Assembly (NCBI GenBank): GCA_036557705.1
Contig: DATBHB010000192.1
Coordinates: 1 to 64,000 of the forward strand
From: VAZQ01 sp036557705
GTDB taxonomy: Bacteria > Pseudomonadota > Alphaproteobacteria > Rhizobiales > Xanthobacteraceae
Direction of reading: 5' to 3'
Length of the DNA stretch: 64,000 nt
The translations under genes and the position numbers were made by a program. This document shows, one piece after another, positions 24,822 to 32,478 of the stretch. Each line of letters begins with the position of its first letter. Position 1 is the stretch's first letter. The notes beneath the pieces are model-generated. The model made no database searches and was not told where the DNA came from. It saw nothing but the letters and a program-made list of their open reading frames with translations.

Positions 24822-25730
24822 TTACCCTCCGATCACGTGCGCGGCGACGAGCCCTCGGCCAGTGGTCGCATCGCCGCCGATCTGCATCACTTGTCCGCGC
24901 AGCGCCTGCGTAATTTTGACGAGCACTTCTTCGGCAAATAATTCGTGTGATCCGCCATTCACTGTGCGCGTCTGGCTGGCAAGGAGTGGCGCGACCAGCA
25001 TGGATTCCGGCGGGAGGTTTTCTGTGTAGAAGAGCCCACCGTCGGCAGCCGTGCCCGTTTCTTGCTCGATCCGCACGTGCGGCTCAACGACCGTCGCGTG
25101 TTCGACGAAATAGGAAAAATCTGTATCGGACAGAATCACGAAATCGCTTGAGGCTTTATCACGAAAGAACTCGAATCCATCGCGGTCAGGTATCGCCGTA
25201 GAGGCGAGATGCTTGGCGATTTCTTGCGTGGCCGCGGCTTCCTGCTGAATCGCATCGTACTCAAAAGCCTCAAGGTGGAGCCGATTGCCGTCCGAAAGAA
25301 GTTGGGTGTTGGCTACCGCGCATCGGCCCTCATCAACCGCTGGAATCGACCAGTTGGTCTTTTGGTCGACCATTTCGAGGAGCCGCGCCGTGCGCGCCAG
25401 CGCCTGCGGCGAGGTTGTATAGACATAGCCGTTCTTGAGACTGCGCACGGGAAAAAGGACGAGCTGCGCGTCCCCGAAACTCACTGCACCGGCGTAGAGA
25501 TTTCCATCCTGCGAGGCGGGCCCGAACAAGGGTTCCAGAAGCTTGGGGTCGCCGCGGAGCGCCTCGAAGCTGTGCCGCACCGCGCCTTTAAGTCCGCTCC
25601 CCGCAAAGCAGGGGTGACGCGTGTGCCGCTCGCGCTGGATGGGATTGTCGATCACGCCGATGGCCGATCCGGCACCCATGTGAACAGGGCTCAGAGCGTA
25701 GAAAAAGACGGCGGCACGTTTCTCAAACAT
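24822..25730 (-). CDS. cmr4: Cmr4, backbone subunit and target RNA nuclease
   Basis: 302 residues. ALSPVHMGAGSAIGVIDNPI at residues 12-31 carries D28 of the IDNP motif, the Asp that in Cmr4 backbone subunits cuts target RNA at 6-nt steps. GSGLKGAVRHSFEAL is the RAMP glycine-rich loop. Later FPVRSLKNGYVYTTSPQALA and RGQVMQIGGDATTGRGLV match Cmr4. So RNA slicing is likely intact. Overlaps cmr3 (25723-25730). Confidence 0.92.
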   Translation of the reverse strand: MFEKRAAVFFYALSPVHMGAGSAIGVIDNPIQRERHTRHPCFAGSGLKGAVRHSFEALRGDPKLLEPLFGPASQDGNLYAGAVSFGDAQLVLFPVRSLKNGYVYTTSPQALARTARLLEMVDQKTNWSIPAVDEGRCAVANTQLLSDGNRLHLEAFEYDAIQQEAAATQEIAKHLASTAIPDRDGFEFFRDKASSDFVILSDTDFSYFVEHATVVEPHVRIEQETGTAADGGLFYTENLPPESMLVAPLLASQTRTVNGGSHELFAEEVLVKITQALRGQVMQIGGDATTGRGLVAAHVIGG

Positions 25731-26865
25731 GGTGCTCCCTCATTCGGTCCAGAGCGAGAGTAATGCGGTTGAAGCCCTCCGCCCGGCGAGCATCATTATG
25801 GTGCTCGGCAGGCCACAGTCCTGTTTCGGCAAGCTTGCGGAGATCGGCGGGCGCGGCGTCGATCTCATCCAGCCAGAAAACACTTCCGGTGGGGACAGCA
25901 CGCAGGGCAGGTTTTGGCCGCCGTTTTGCCAAGTCGAAGCCGCTTATGACCTCGGCGCGGTTCAGGGCGGCGCAGACAAGCCGCGCCCGCACCCCATGCA
26001 GGCTGAACCGATAAGTACGGTCATCTGAGCTACTCATTCCGGTGGGCAGCCAACCACGATCGAACAAACCCGGCGATGTGAGTACCAGGCGTGCCCGTCT
26101 CGTCCGAGCGATAAAATCAAAATCCGGCAGCGGCCAATCGATCTCGACAGCACGCATGCGCGCGCTACGGCCATCGCCTCCGAATCGGAGCATGCCGTCG
26201 CTTGGAAGTTCTGCACCGAGAACACGCGCGACAAATCCGTTGCCCGGCTTGAGCGCAACAGTGTTGACCGAGAAGAGCTTGCCTTCCTCGACATGGCGCG
26301 TTCGGGCGGACAATCCGATGCCGACACGGAGATCGTATTTCCATAGCGATTCGGACGCGACCAGATGATCAGGGCCGATCGCGACATCGTCGAGGTATGC
26401 GCGCCAGCCGGCCGCTGTCAGCCAATATCCGGTGCGTGGCTTTGATCGATTTGCCTGAGCAAGAACGGGAAGCAAAGGCAGCGGCTTCGAGGACGAAAGC
26501 CCATCGGCGGGCACGATGGGCCGCAGCCGGCGAATTTCCAGCTTTCCCTCCGGAGCATCGATCACAGTATCGGCCGGCGGCGCAAACAGCGGCTCGATGC
26601 AATTGTGCTGCTTCCGCGCCAGATGAAAAGCCGTCAGCGTGAACGGCCCCGGTTCATCCGGCGTCCCAAGTGCCGGGTGTCTCGTTTCGCTCCGTGCGAA
26701 GGCCGCGGCATTGCCATCTCGCGCAAGCATCATCGAACGAATCGCGCCGGCCGCTACGGACGGCCAAGGCGGGACCAGGCTTTCGCCATAGCTACCGGGC
26801 TCTCCAAACAGTTTGTTTCCTCGCAGGGCGAGCACATCCTGCGGCTCTATGAAAACGCTTGTCAT
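25723..26865 (-). CDS. cmr3: Cmr3, type III-B effector subunit (Cas5-like)
   Basis: 380 residues. FIEPQDVLALRGNKLFGEPG and PPWPSVAAGAIRSMMLARDG are Cmr3 N-terminal motifs; GPFTLTAFHLAR, FSVNTVALKPGNGFVARVLG and LTSPGLFDRGWLPTG follow. Cmr3 holds the 5' handle of the crRNA with Cas10. It overlaps cmr2 by four bases (ATGA). Confidence 0.9.
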   Translation of the reverse strand: MTSVFIEPQDVLALRGNKLFGEPGSYGESLVPPWPSVAAGAIRSMMLARDGNAAAFARSETRHPALGTPDEPGPFTLTAFHLARKQHNCIEPLFAPPADTVIDAPEGKLEIRRLRPIVPADGLSSSKPLPLLPVLAQANRSKPRTGYWLTAAGWRAYLDDVAIGPDHLVASESLWKYDLRVGIGLSARTRHVEEGKLFSVNTVALKPGNGFVARVLGAELPSDGMLRFGGDGRSARMRAVEIDWPLPDFDFIARTRRARLVLTSPGLFDRGWLPTGMSSSDDRTYRFSLHGVRARLVCAALNRAEVISGFDLAKRRPKPALRAVPTGSVFWLDEIDAAPADLRKLAETGLWPAEHHNDARRAEGFNRITLALDRMREHHV

Positions 26866-29789
26866 TGCGCCAGCTCCGGCTCGGCTTCCGCGGCTGCATC
26901 GGCGCGAACTTCCCGCGCCAGGAATTCGCCCGCGATCAGAAACGTCTCAAGCCAACGGAGTTGATTGATCGACTTCCGCCGCTGGTTCGCGTCGAACGCG
27001 ATCTTCACAAGCCGTGGAGCAAGTTCCGATGCAAGGACACGTGCCCCTTCGCTCGCTGCCTGACGCTTGAACTGATACCCCAGCAGCGCGCCGAGTAGAT
27101 CAGGATCGTGGGGCGGCAGGTCCTTAAGCCAGTCAAGCGCGTTGTAAACGGCGCGCCGTGAAACATCCGGGTCTGCGAAAAATCGATGTAGCGCCTCTAA
27201 GGCAGCAACCGGCTCGCCCCATTTTGCAGTGAGGTATATGGTGCCGCCCGAGCGCTTTATGAGCGCGAGGCTCCAGGCATTTTTTCCACCATCGTTCTTG
27301 GCCCGCTGCTCGGCCGCACGCAATTCGCGCAGTACTGCGGCAAGCGGTGCTTGATAATGTGCGATCACCGCGCCGCAACTGGCGGTCGCCTTCTCGCCCA
27401 TAAGCCGTAAGAGACGGCCTCGCACGAAGCCGAATCCATTGCGGAACTCCAGTTTTTTGGAGCTAAGGGCCTGCCGCCAGTCGAGTTGATCGCTCGATGG
27501 ATCATGGCCGCTATAGGCCCAACGCAATCGCTGCATCGCTGGCAGAAGGTCGGCGACCGGAAGCATTGCGAGCACGTCGTCGCCGCCTGCATAGATCAGC
27601 CGCCCGAGATGCTCGTTCTCGACGATCTCCGGTGCAGCGTGCAGGGCGAAATCGTTCAATGCCGCGGAGATCGCAATATGCCGATTGGGCGAGACCGTGC
27701 GCGGCTGCTCGCCATATTGGCGCAGCAGCGGCTGGTGAGCAGCAACGCGGTCGAAGCCATATCTCACCGCCGGGTGGAAGCAGTCGCGATAGGACGCGGT
27801 GTTCTTTTCGTTGCCGCCCGACAGCCACGCTCCCATATCGTCGCCGTCCAACATCAGCAACGCGTAATAGGTTTCCAATCGGCCCTTGTCGTTAGTTTTT
27901 TGATTTGCGGTGAGCGCAGTTCGTATCAGCGCTTCGATGCGCCGGCTCTGTCCCTCGCCGGCATCCTCGCGAGCCTGCTCGATGAGTGCCGGTATGCGTT
28001 TGGCATAGTCTAATAACTCAGAAAGGTTGGAGTGACGCGTCAGTCGTCGGGGCAGCGCGACGGGTTCAGCGTTTTTCAATTCGGTAATCAGTTCTTTGGG
28101 TAATGGAGTATCGCTTTCCAGCCAACGATCTAATTGATGAGCGAGCGCCATTGTATGCGTGGAAACAACAAAGCGCCGTACACTTTCCATGGCCAGCGCA
28201 TCCCTGACCTCCTCCGCGAACAGCACGGGCCACAGACGCTTGATGGCGGAGAGGGCCCCCAGGTGCTCGCCCACTTTCGCCCAGGATTTTTCTTTCGCGG
28301 CAACGCTCGCCCACAGGGTATCATTGCGCCGGCCCGGCGGCATAGCCAGGGCATCGTCAGAAGAGCTGAGCCATTCGTTCTCCCCGGTAAGCGAGTCCCG
28401 CCAGCCCGCTTGTGCAAGTTGGTCGAAGGGATGCGCACTCTTGGCCGCGGCGAGCACGCGCTCAACGAGTTCGTAGATCGCCGGATAGAGCACCCCGGGA
28501 TTTGGATCGAAAAAGGCGGTGTTATCGCCCCAGGGGATTTCCTTTCCAAGGACGCGCCAAGCCGGGGAGGCGAGAAAGCCGCAGGCCTCTCCGCGACGAA
28601 CCCCGTAGAACGGAGCCATTACATCGGTAAGCGCTGACACGTCCAGATTGGTCTGCGTCTCGGTGTTTCGCGGGCGGATCAGCGAGAACTCAGCAGACGC
28701 CCAGTGCACTTCGGGGAAGCCGTCGAGTTGCCGCCGCATCTGATTGTACGCGTAAACTTTTCCGTCATCGGGCTCGCCGGCGGCCTTAAGCAGGCGATCG
28801 ACAACCATTTTGCCGAGGCGCTGCAACCACTCGCGTACGCGATTCGTGACATCTTCCGCGATCTCGTTGACCTGCGATGCAGGCACGATCGCCACGAACC
28901 GATTGGGCAGGGCCGCCGCAAACAGCGGGTTGGCATCGGTTGCTCGCCTTTGCCAATCAGCCTTCTCGAACCACTCTGGAGCCAAGTGCATTTCATCGCG
29001 GAGCCACAGATCCACTTGGGGTACTGCGCGCAAGCGCGGGAACAGGATCGCATCCGGCCCAAGATGTTCGCAGATAACTTTCATTGCCTCCCAGGAAAGC
29101 CGCGATAGCAAGTGCGAGCCCGCCCACAGGTCGGATGTCGAGCGCGCCGCGGCTATGAAACTCTGCACTGGGCCAACCGACATCACGAGGAGGGCAGCAT
29201 GGCCACTCGGGTCAGCGGCAAAAGCGCCGGCGAACGCGGACGTTAAGTCGAGGTGGTCCCAAATGCTGTGATCGGGGACGCGGGTGTCGGCCGGCAGCAG
29301 CGGCCAGAGCATACCGAGCCCGCCATCGTCCTCTGCTGCAGCAAGTTCAGGGCCAAAGCGCCAATAGGCGAGCAGCGTGCGCTTCCAATCGACGTTCTCA
29401 CCTTCCTTGACGGTCAGCCGAGAAAAATGATCGAAACTCCGCTGCTTTATCTCTTCGATATCGGTATCGGCGAGCGACTTGAGATCGAGAGACTGGCCTG
29501 TAAGTGGATGCACGAGTATCGGCTGCTTTGCCCAAGGCACTCGTGCCCAGACCTCCTTTGGCCATTGCGGGCGATCGGCAGCTGCCGCCCACCAATCCGC
29601 GCGCTGGACATCGCGCCGAACCCCGTCCGGAATTTCGCTTGCGAAGAGCACTTCATGCAGGGCGCGAGACGTGCCGCCTTCGTGACCCTCCGGATCACGC
29701 AACAGCACGAGTGCCTTTTCGGCCGGATCGTGCAGCCGGGCGTGCAGTTTGGTTTGCCAGAGAATATCATCAATCATTTCCATGCTCAT
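26862..29789 (-). CDS. cmr2: Cmr2/Cas10, type III-B large subunit, cyclic oligoadenylate synthase
   Basis: 975 residues. N-terminal HD region with H20-D21 (LHARLHDPAEKAL), possibly a DNase. Two palm domains: first with DGDD at 648-651 (LLMLDGDDMGAWL), second with GGDD at 735-738 (LIYAGGDDVLAMLP), the metal site that joins ATP into cyclic oligoadenylates when target RNA binds. A C-terminal helical D4 domain ends in QRRKSINQLRWLETFLIAGE. Both palm motifs are intact, so second-messenger output is expected; this matters because three CARF proteins are encoded nearby. ATGA overlaps with cmr1 and cmr3. Confidence 0.95.
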   Translation of the reverse strand: MSMEMIDDILWQTKLHARLHDPAEKALVLLRDPEGHEGGTSRALHEVLFASEIPDGVRRDVQRADWWAAAADRPQWPKEVWARVPWAKQPILVHPLTGQSLDLKSLADTDIEEIKQRSFDHFSRLTVKEGENVDWKRTLLAYWRFGPELAAAEDDGGLGMLWPLLPADTRVPDHSIWDHLDLTSAFAGAFAADPSGHAALLVMSVGPVQSFIAAARSTSDLWAGSHLLSRLSWEAMKVICEHLGPDAILFPRLRAVPQVDLWLRDEMHLAPEWFEKADWQRRATDANPLFAAALPNRFVAIVPASQVNEIAEDVTNRVREWLQRLGKMVVDRLLKAAGEPDDGKVYAYNQMRRQLDGFPEVHWASAEFSLIRPRNTETQTNLDVSALTDVMAPFYGVRRGEACGFLASPAWRVLGKEIPWGDNTAFFDPNPGVLYPAIYELVERVLAAAKSAHPFDQLAQAGWRDSLTGENEWLSSSDDALAMPPGRRNDTLWASVAAKEKSWAKVGEHLGALSAIKRLWPVLFAEEVRDALAMESVRRFVVSTHTMALAHQLDRWLESDTPLPKELITELKNAEPVALPRRLTRHSNLSELLDYAKRIPALIEQAREDAGEGQSRRIEALIRTALTANQKTNDKGRLETYYALLMLDGDDMGAWLSGGNEKNTASYRDCFHPAVRYGFDRVAAHQPLLRQYGEQPRTVSPNRHIAISAALNDFALHAAPEIVENEHLGRLIYAGGDDVLAMLPVADLLPAMQRLRWAYSGHDPSSDQLDWRQALSSKKLEFRNGFGFVRGRLLRLMGEKATASCGAVIAHYQAPLAAVLRELRAAEQRAKNDGGKNAWSLALIKRSGGTIYLTAKWGEPVAALEALHRFFADPDVSRRAVYNALDWLKDLPPHDPDLLGALLGYQFKRQAASEGARVLASELAPRLVKIAFDANQRRKSINQLRWLETFLIAGEFLAREVRADAAAEAEPELAQ

Positions 29790-30853
29790 ACAGCAATACG
29801 CAACAGCCTCTGACCATGGTCTAGAAATTCATGAACTCTGTTCCAAACGGATATGATTTGCTCTCGCTTGGGTATGAACTCAGGCGGCGGCAGACACGGC
29901 ACGTGAAAAATTGCCGCGTGAAGCTTTGCTGGATCGCGGCGATCAAAGCGCAATTTGAAACGCAGACTGTTGGGGAGGCGCGCATTGTTGCCCCACGACT
30001 TCGTGCCATGTTTAGTAATCGGATATGAAAGCCAATGTCGGTCCAGCGGGTGACGATGCGGCGGACTTTCAGCCGGAAATTTGAACTGCGTTCGCAACCC
30101 GATCTTAATTTCTGCCAACCGCTTCATCGCGGTCTTCCAGTCCTGGAAGACGTCCTCGGTCTCCCAAATCAAAGCACCTCTTTCGTCTCTGCCGATTGCG
30201 TGAGGCCAGTCTAGACCGAGGGCATCGCGCCATGAACGTTGAACGGTCACGTTGGGCGACGATAGAGAAGGAGTGCCGTCCCTCGGGGTGAGCACGAAGG
30301 AGCCCCAGCCGTTTCGGCTGCGCCCACCGAGGGTACCGTACATGCTCATCAGTCCGATGGCGCTAGAGATGCGTTCCGATTCTGCTCCTGAAATTGCGGG
30401 AGTCAGGGCTATTCGAAGCCCCGCAGTCTCGCCCGCTTGGATCGCGGCATTCGCCTTAAGGATGGCCGACTTTTTGACTTTATCGTAAGTCAGCGGACCG
30501 TACCCGAGATAGAGATCGCTGCCCACCTTACGACTGACTTCAGGATGTAAAACACCCATCGTCGGCTGCGATTCCCATGTTTTCAAGATTCCAGGATCCC
30601 ACCGATCAAGGCGTAGCCGTAGTCGGCTGCGGTTCGACTCGCGATCAGCGGCCGCGCCGAAGAGCTTTCCTTCGGCGTCGCGCATCGCGCGCACATCGAC
30701 ATTGAACGCTTTGTCCGCCGCATAAGCCACGCGCCACCACTGCCTCAGCAACGCCTTGAAGGGCGGCGTGCGCCATTGGCCATTTTGCTCGACGTTGCCG
30801 AGAAATGCCGGGCAGAGAAAACGAACCGTGTAGCTGAGCCGGGTGGCCGCCAT
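29786..30853 (-). CDS. cmr1: Cmr1, type III-B effector subunit
   Basis: 355 residues from the ATG at 30853, which has CCGGAGATCACT just before it; the longer frame to 30907 is not needed. Cmr1 motifs: YTVRFLCPAFLGN, WRTPPFKALLRQWWR (typical PFKallRqwwR) and GRSRNGWGSFVL (RAMP glycine-rich loop). It sits at the 3' end of crRNA in the complex. First gene of the effector operon cmr1-cmr2-cmr3-cmr4-cmr5-cmr6-cas6. The promoter should lie in 30854-31020, which also holds a short CCCCGCAAGCTTGCGG hairpin. Confidence 0.92.
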   Translation of the reverse strand: MAATRLSYTVRFLCPAFLGNVEQNGQWRTPPFKALLRQWWRVAYAADKAFNVDVRAMRDAEGKLFGAAADRESNRSRLRLRLDRWDPGILKTWESQPTMGVLHPEVSRKVGSDLYLGYGPLTYDKVKKSAILKANAAIQAGETAGLRIALTPAISGAESERISSAIGLMSMYGTLGGRSRNGWGSFVLTPRDGTPSLSSPNVTVQRSWRDALGLDWPHAIGRDERGALIWETEDVFQDWKTAMKRLAEIKIGLRTQFKFPAESPPHRHPLDRHWLSYPITKHGTKSWGNNARLPNSLRFKLRFDRRDPAKLHAAIFHVPCLPPPEFIPKREQIISVWNRVHEFLDHGQRLLRIAV

Positions 30854-31022
30854 AGTGATCTCCGGATGTTCGGCTGAATGTGTCCGACTTCCCCCCTCCC
30901 GTCCCACCCCGCAAGCTTGCGGCTGGGGCGGCCCGTGATCCTTACGCGATCAAGCGCCTCGCGCAGCGCTTCAGGTATGTCGGTATGTTCGCTGGTAAAA
31001 TGCGGCCTCTTCAAAGGCTTGG

Positions 31023-31272
31023 CTTGCATTGCCGCATCTGATGCATTACATCAGATGCATGAGAACAACGCTAGAAATCGATGACGACGTCCTCTCAGCC
31101 GCTAAGGAATTGGCGGCGGCGGAAAACAAGACAGCCGGCCAGGTTATTTCCGATTTGGCGCGGAAGGCCTTGGTCGGACCCCCGGCGCAGCAGGAACCGG
31201 AATATCGCAACGGTTTCCGTTTGCTCCCGCGGACCGGGAAGCTCATCACCGCCGAATTTATTGACAAGCTTC
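31023..31272. repeat. Right direct repeat flanking the CRISPR-Cas block
   Basis: This 250-bp segment matches 15015-15262 nearly base for base and in the same orientation, 16 kb apart. It begins with CTTGCATTGCCGCATCTGAT and ends just before the last few codons of vapB. Confidence 0.9.
31034..31058. promoter_or_regulatory. Operator-like palindrome in front of vapB
   Basis: GCATCTGATG, five bases, CATCAGATGC: a perfect 10-bp inverted repeat ending directly before the ATG at 31059. Position and symmetry fit the autoregulatory site of a VapB-type antitoxin. In the decayed copy (15026-15050) the palindrome is also kept. Confidence 0.75.
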
Positions 31273-31289
31273 TGGAAGAGGACGTCTAG
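31059..31289 (+). CDS. vapB: VapB-type antitoxin
   Basis: 76 residues: RHH-like start MRTTLEIDDDVLSAAKELAA, then AENKTAGQVISDLARKALVG and a toxin-binding tail with FRLLPRTGKLITAEFIDKLL. The longer frame from 31029 (TTG) would start inside the operator and is unlikely. Four bases from the toxin gene. Role: represses the operon and inhibits VapC. Nearly identical to the decayed copy at 15.0 kb. Confidence 0.88.
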   Translation: MRTTLEIDDDVLSAAKELAAAENKTAGQVISDLARKALVGPPAQQEPEYRNGFRLLPRTGKLITAEFIDKLLEEDV

Positions 31290-31292
31290 CTG

Positions 31293-31721
31293 TTGCGGTC
31301 TCTGTTTGATGTCAATGTGCTTATTGCGTTGCTGCAGCCAGACCATGCGCATCATGTGGTTGCTCACGAGTGGTGGGCGGCGAACAGGTCAGCGGGTTGG
31401 GCTTCTTGCCCGCTTACCCAGAATGGGTTCATCAGGATCATTTCGCAGCCGAAATACCCCAGCCCGGTCCCGATCGCGCGGGCGCTCGACCTGCTTGCGG
31501 AGGAAATCCAAGGAACCGATCACACGTTTTGGGTTGATGATCTTTCGCTCCTCGACACCAAACGCTTCGCTCGCGATCGTATTCTCGGTCCCAAACAATT
31601 GACGGACGTCTATCTTCTTGCTCTTGCGGTGCAGAACGGCGGACGTCTTGTGAGTTTTGACCGAGCAATTCCGATTGCAGCGGTCCGCGGCGCCGCCAGA
31701 CAGCACCTCGTCGTGATTTGA
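31293..31721 (+). CDS. vapC: VapC-type PIN-domain toxin
   Basis: 142 residues with TTG start. PIN domain: D6 in RSLFDVNVLIALLQPDH, the CPLTQNGFIRI segment with N typical of this VapC subgroup, D in QLTDVYLLALAVQNGGRLVS and SFDRAIP. Family role: ribonuclease toxin. Together with vapB it stands directly outside the right border of the cas operon, on the opposite strand. Confidence 0.88.
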   Translation: MRSLFDVNVLIALLQPDHAHHVVAHEWWAANRSAGWASCPLTQNGFIRIISQPKYPSPVPIARALDLLAEEIQGTDHTFWVDDLSLLDTKRFARDRILGPKQLTDVYLLALAVQNGGRLVSFDRAIPIAAVRGAARQHLVVI

Positions 31722-31736
31722 AGTTCATCGGCTGCG

Positions 31737-31805
31737 AACTGGCGGATTCTTTTTAGCTTCGCGGACGGCAAGGCTCTCGACGTTGATTTTGTCGATTGTC
31801 ACTGA
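31737..31805 (+). pseudogene. Scar of a HigB-type toxin (last ~22 codons)
   Basis: In the frame ending at the TGA 31803-31805 the sequence reads NWRILFSFADGKALDVDFVD then CH. This is the C-terminal end of HigB/RelE killer proteins (usual form NWR-x-x-F-x-F ... DVDL-x-D-Y-H). No start or upstream part exists, since vapC ends 16 bases before. The complete HigA follows 18 bases later with a strong ribosome site, the normal higBA spacing. Confidence 0.8.
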
Positions 31806-31823
31806 GAAAGGAGGCGAATCGCC

Positions 31824-32117
31824 ATGGCGATGAAGAACCCGAGCCATCCTGGCAGTTTGATCAAGTCCGATCTCGACGAGCTCGGGTTCTCGGTCGTCGG
31901 TGCGGCTAAGGCGCTCGGCATTTCGCGCCAGCAGTTGCACGCGGTGATCGCCGGACGCGCCCGGGTGACGCCGGAGATGGCGCTACGACTTGAGAAAGGG
32001 CTCGGCAGCACGGCCGACACTTGGCTGCGCATGCAGATGAACTACGATCTCGCGCAAATACGGACCAAGGCGTCGTTACTGAAAGTCAGGCGGCTTGTCG
32101 AAATGCCCTCTCATTAA
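31824..32117 (+). CDS. higA: HigA-type antitoxin, orphan
   Basis: 97 residues, start with AAAGGAGG nine bases upstream. HTH of the XRE type: HPGSLIKSDLDELGFSVVGA, AAKALGISRQQLHAVIAGRA, RVTPEMALRLEKGLGSTADT, WLRMQMNYDLAQIR, the full HigA pattern. Its toxin is reduced to a C-terminal scar, so it may act as a free repressor or be decaying. Confidence 0.88.
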   Translation: MAMKNPSHPGSLIKSDLDELGFSVVGAAKALGISRQQLHAVIAGRARVTPEMALRLEKGLGSTADTWLRMQMNYDLAQIRTKASLLKVRRLVEMPSH

Positions 32118-32247
32118 ATGCGCCCTCTTCGAGGCGGCGCGGTTTCAGTCCGCAGCGCCGGCGAATGCCTCGGCGGCCGTTGAGGTCAAAAGAAAAGTCT
32201 ATTCTTCCGCACCGGAAACCGCCGGAACCAAAACTCTCGGTAACGCC

Positions 32248-32478
32248 TCAGTTCCGACCCGAGGGCGGCGGCATTTGGCTGGCGCGAACCCCAAATTGTT
32301 TTGCGACCTGTTCCGGATCGAGCGCCATCGCAGACTTGGCGGCAGGATCGCGTATGAAAAGAACCGAGGGTTTCTCGTCTCCTTTGTAGTTCATGGGAGT
32401 TAGCCTCAGCGATCCATGCTCTTTGCGAAAGGCTGCCGCGCGAGCATCAATCCTCTTGCGGATTTCAGCTGCACTCAT
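32248..32478 (-). CDS. Small protein of unknown function coupled to the CARF-RSH gene
   Basis: 76 residues: MSAAEIRKRIDARAAAFRKE, HGSLRLTPMNYKGDEKPSVL, FIRDPAAKSAMALDPEQVAK, then QFGVRASQMPPPSGRN. The ATG lies 14 bases inside the end of the CARF-RSH gene in another frame, so translation is coupled. Basic N-terminal helix and a short alpha-beta body; I recognise no family. Possible partner, inhibitor or small subunit of the effector. The next 130 bases toward higA hold nothing I can name. Confidence 0.6.
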   Translation of the reverse strand: MSAAEIRKRIDARAAAFRKEHGSLRLTPMNYKGDEKPSVLFIRDPAAKSAMALDPEQVAKQFGVRASQMPPPSGRN

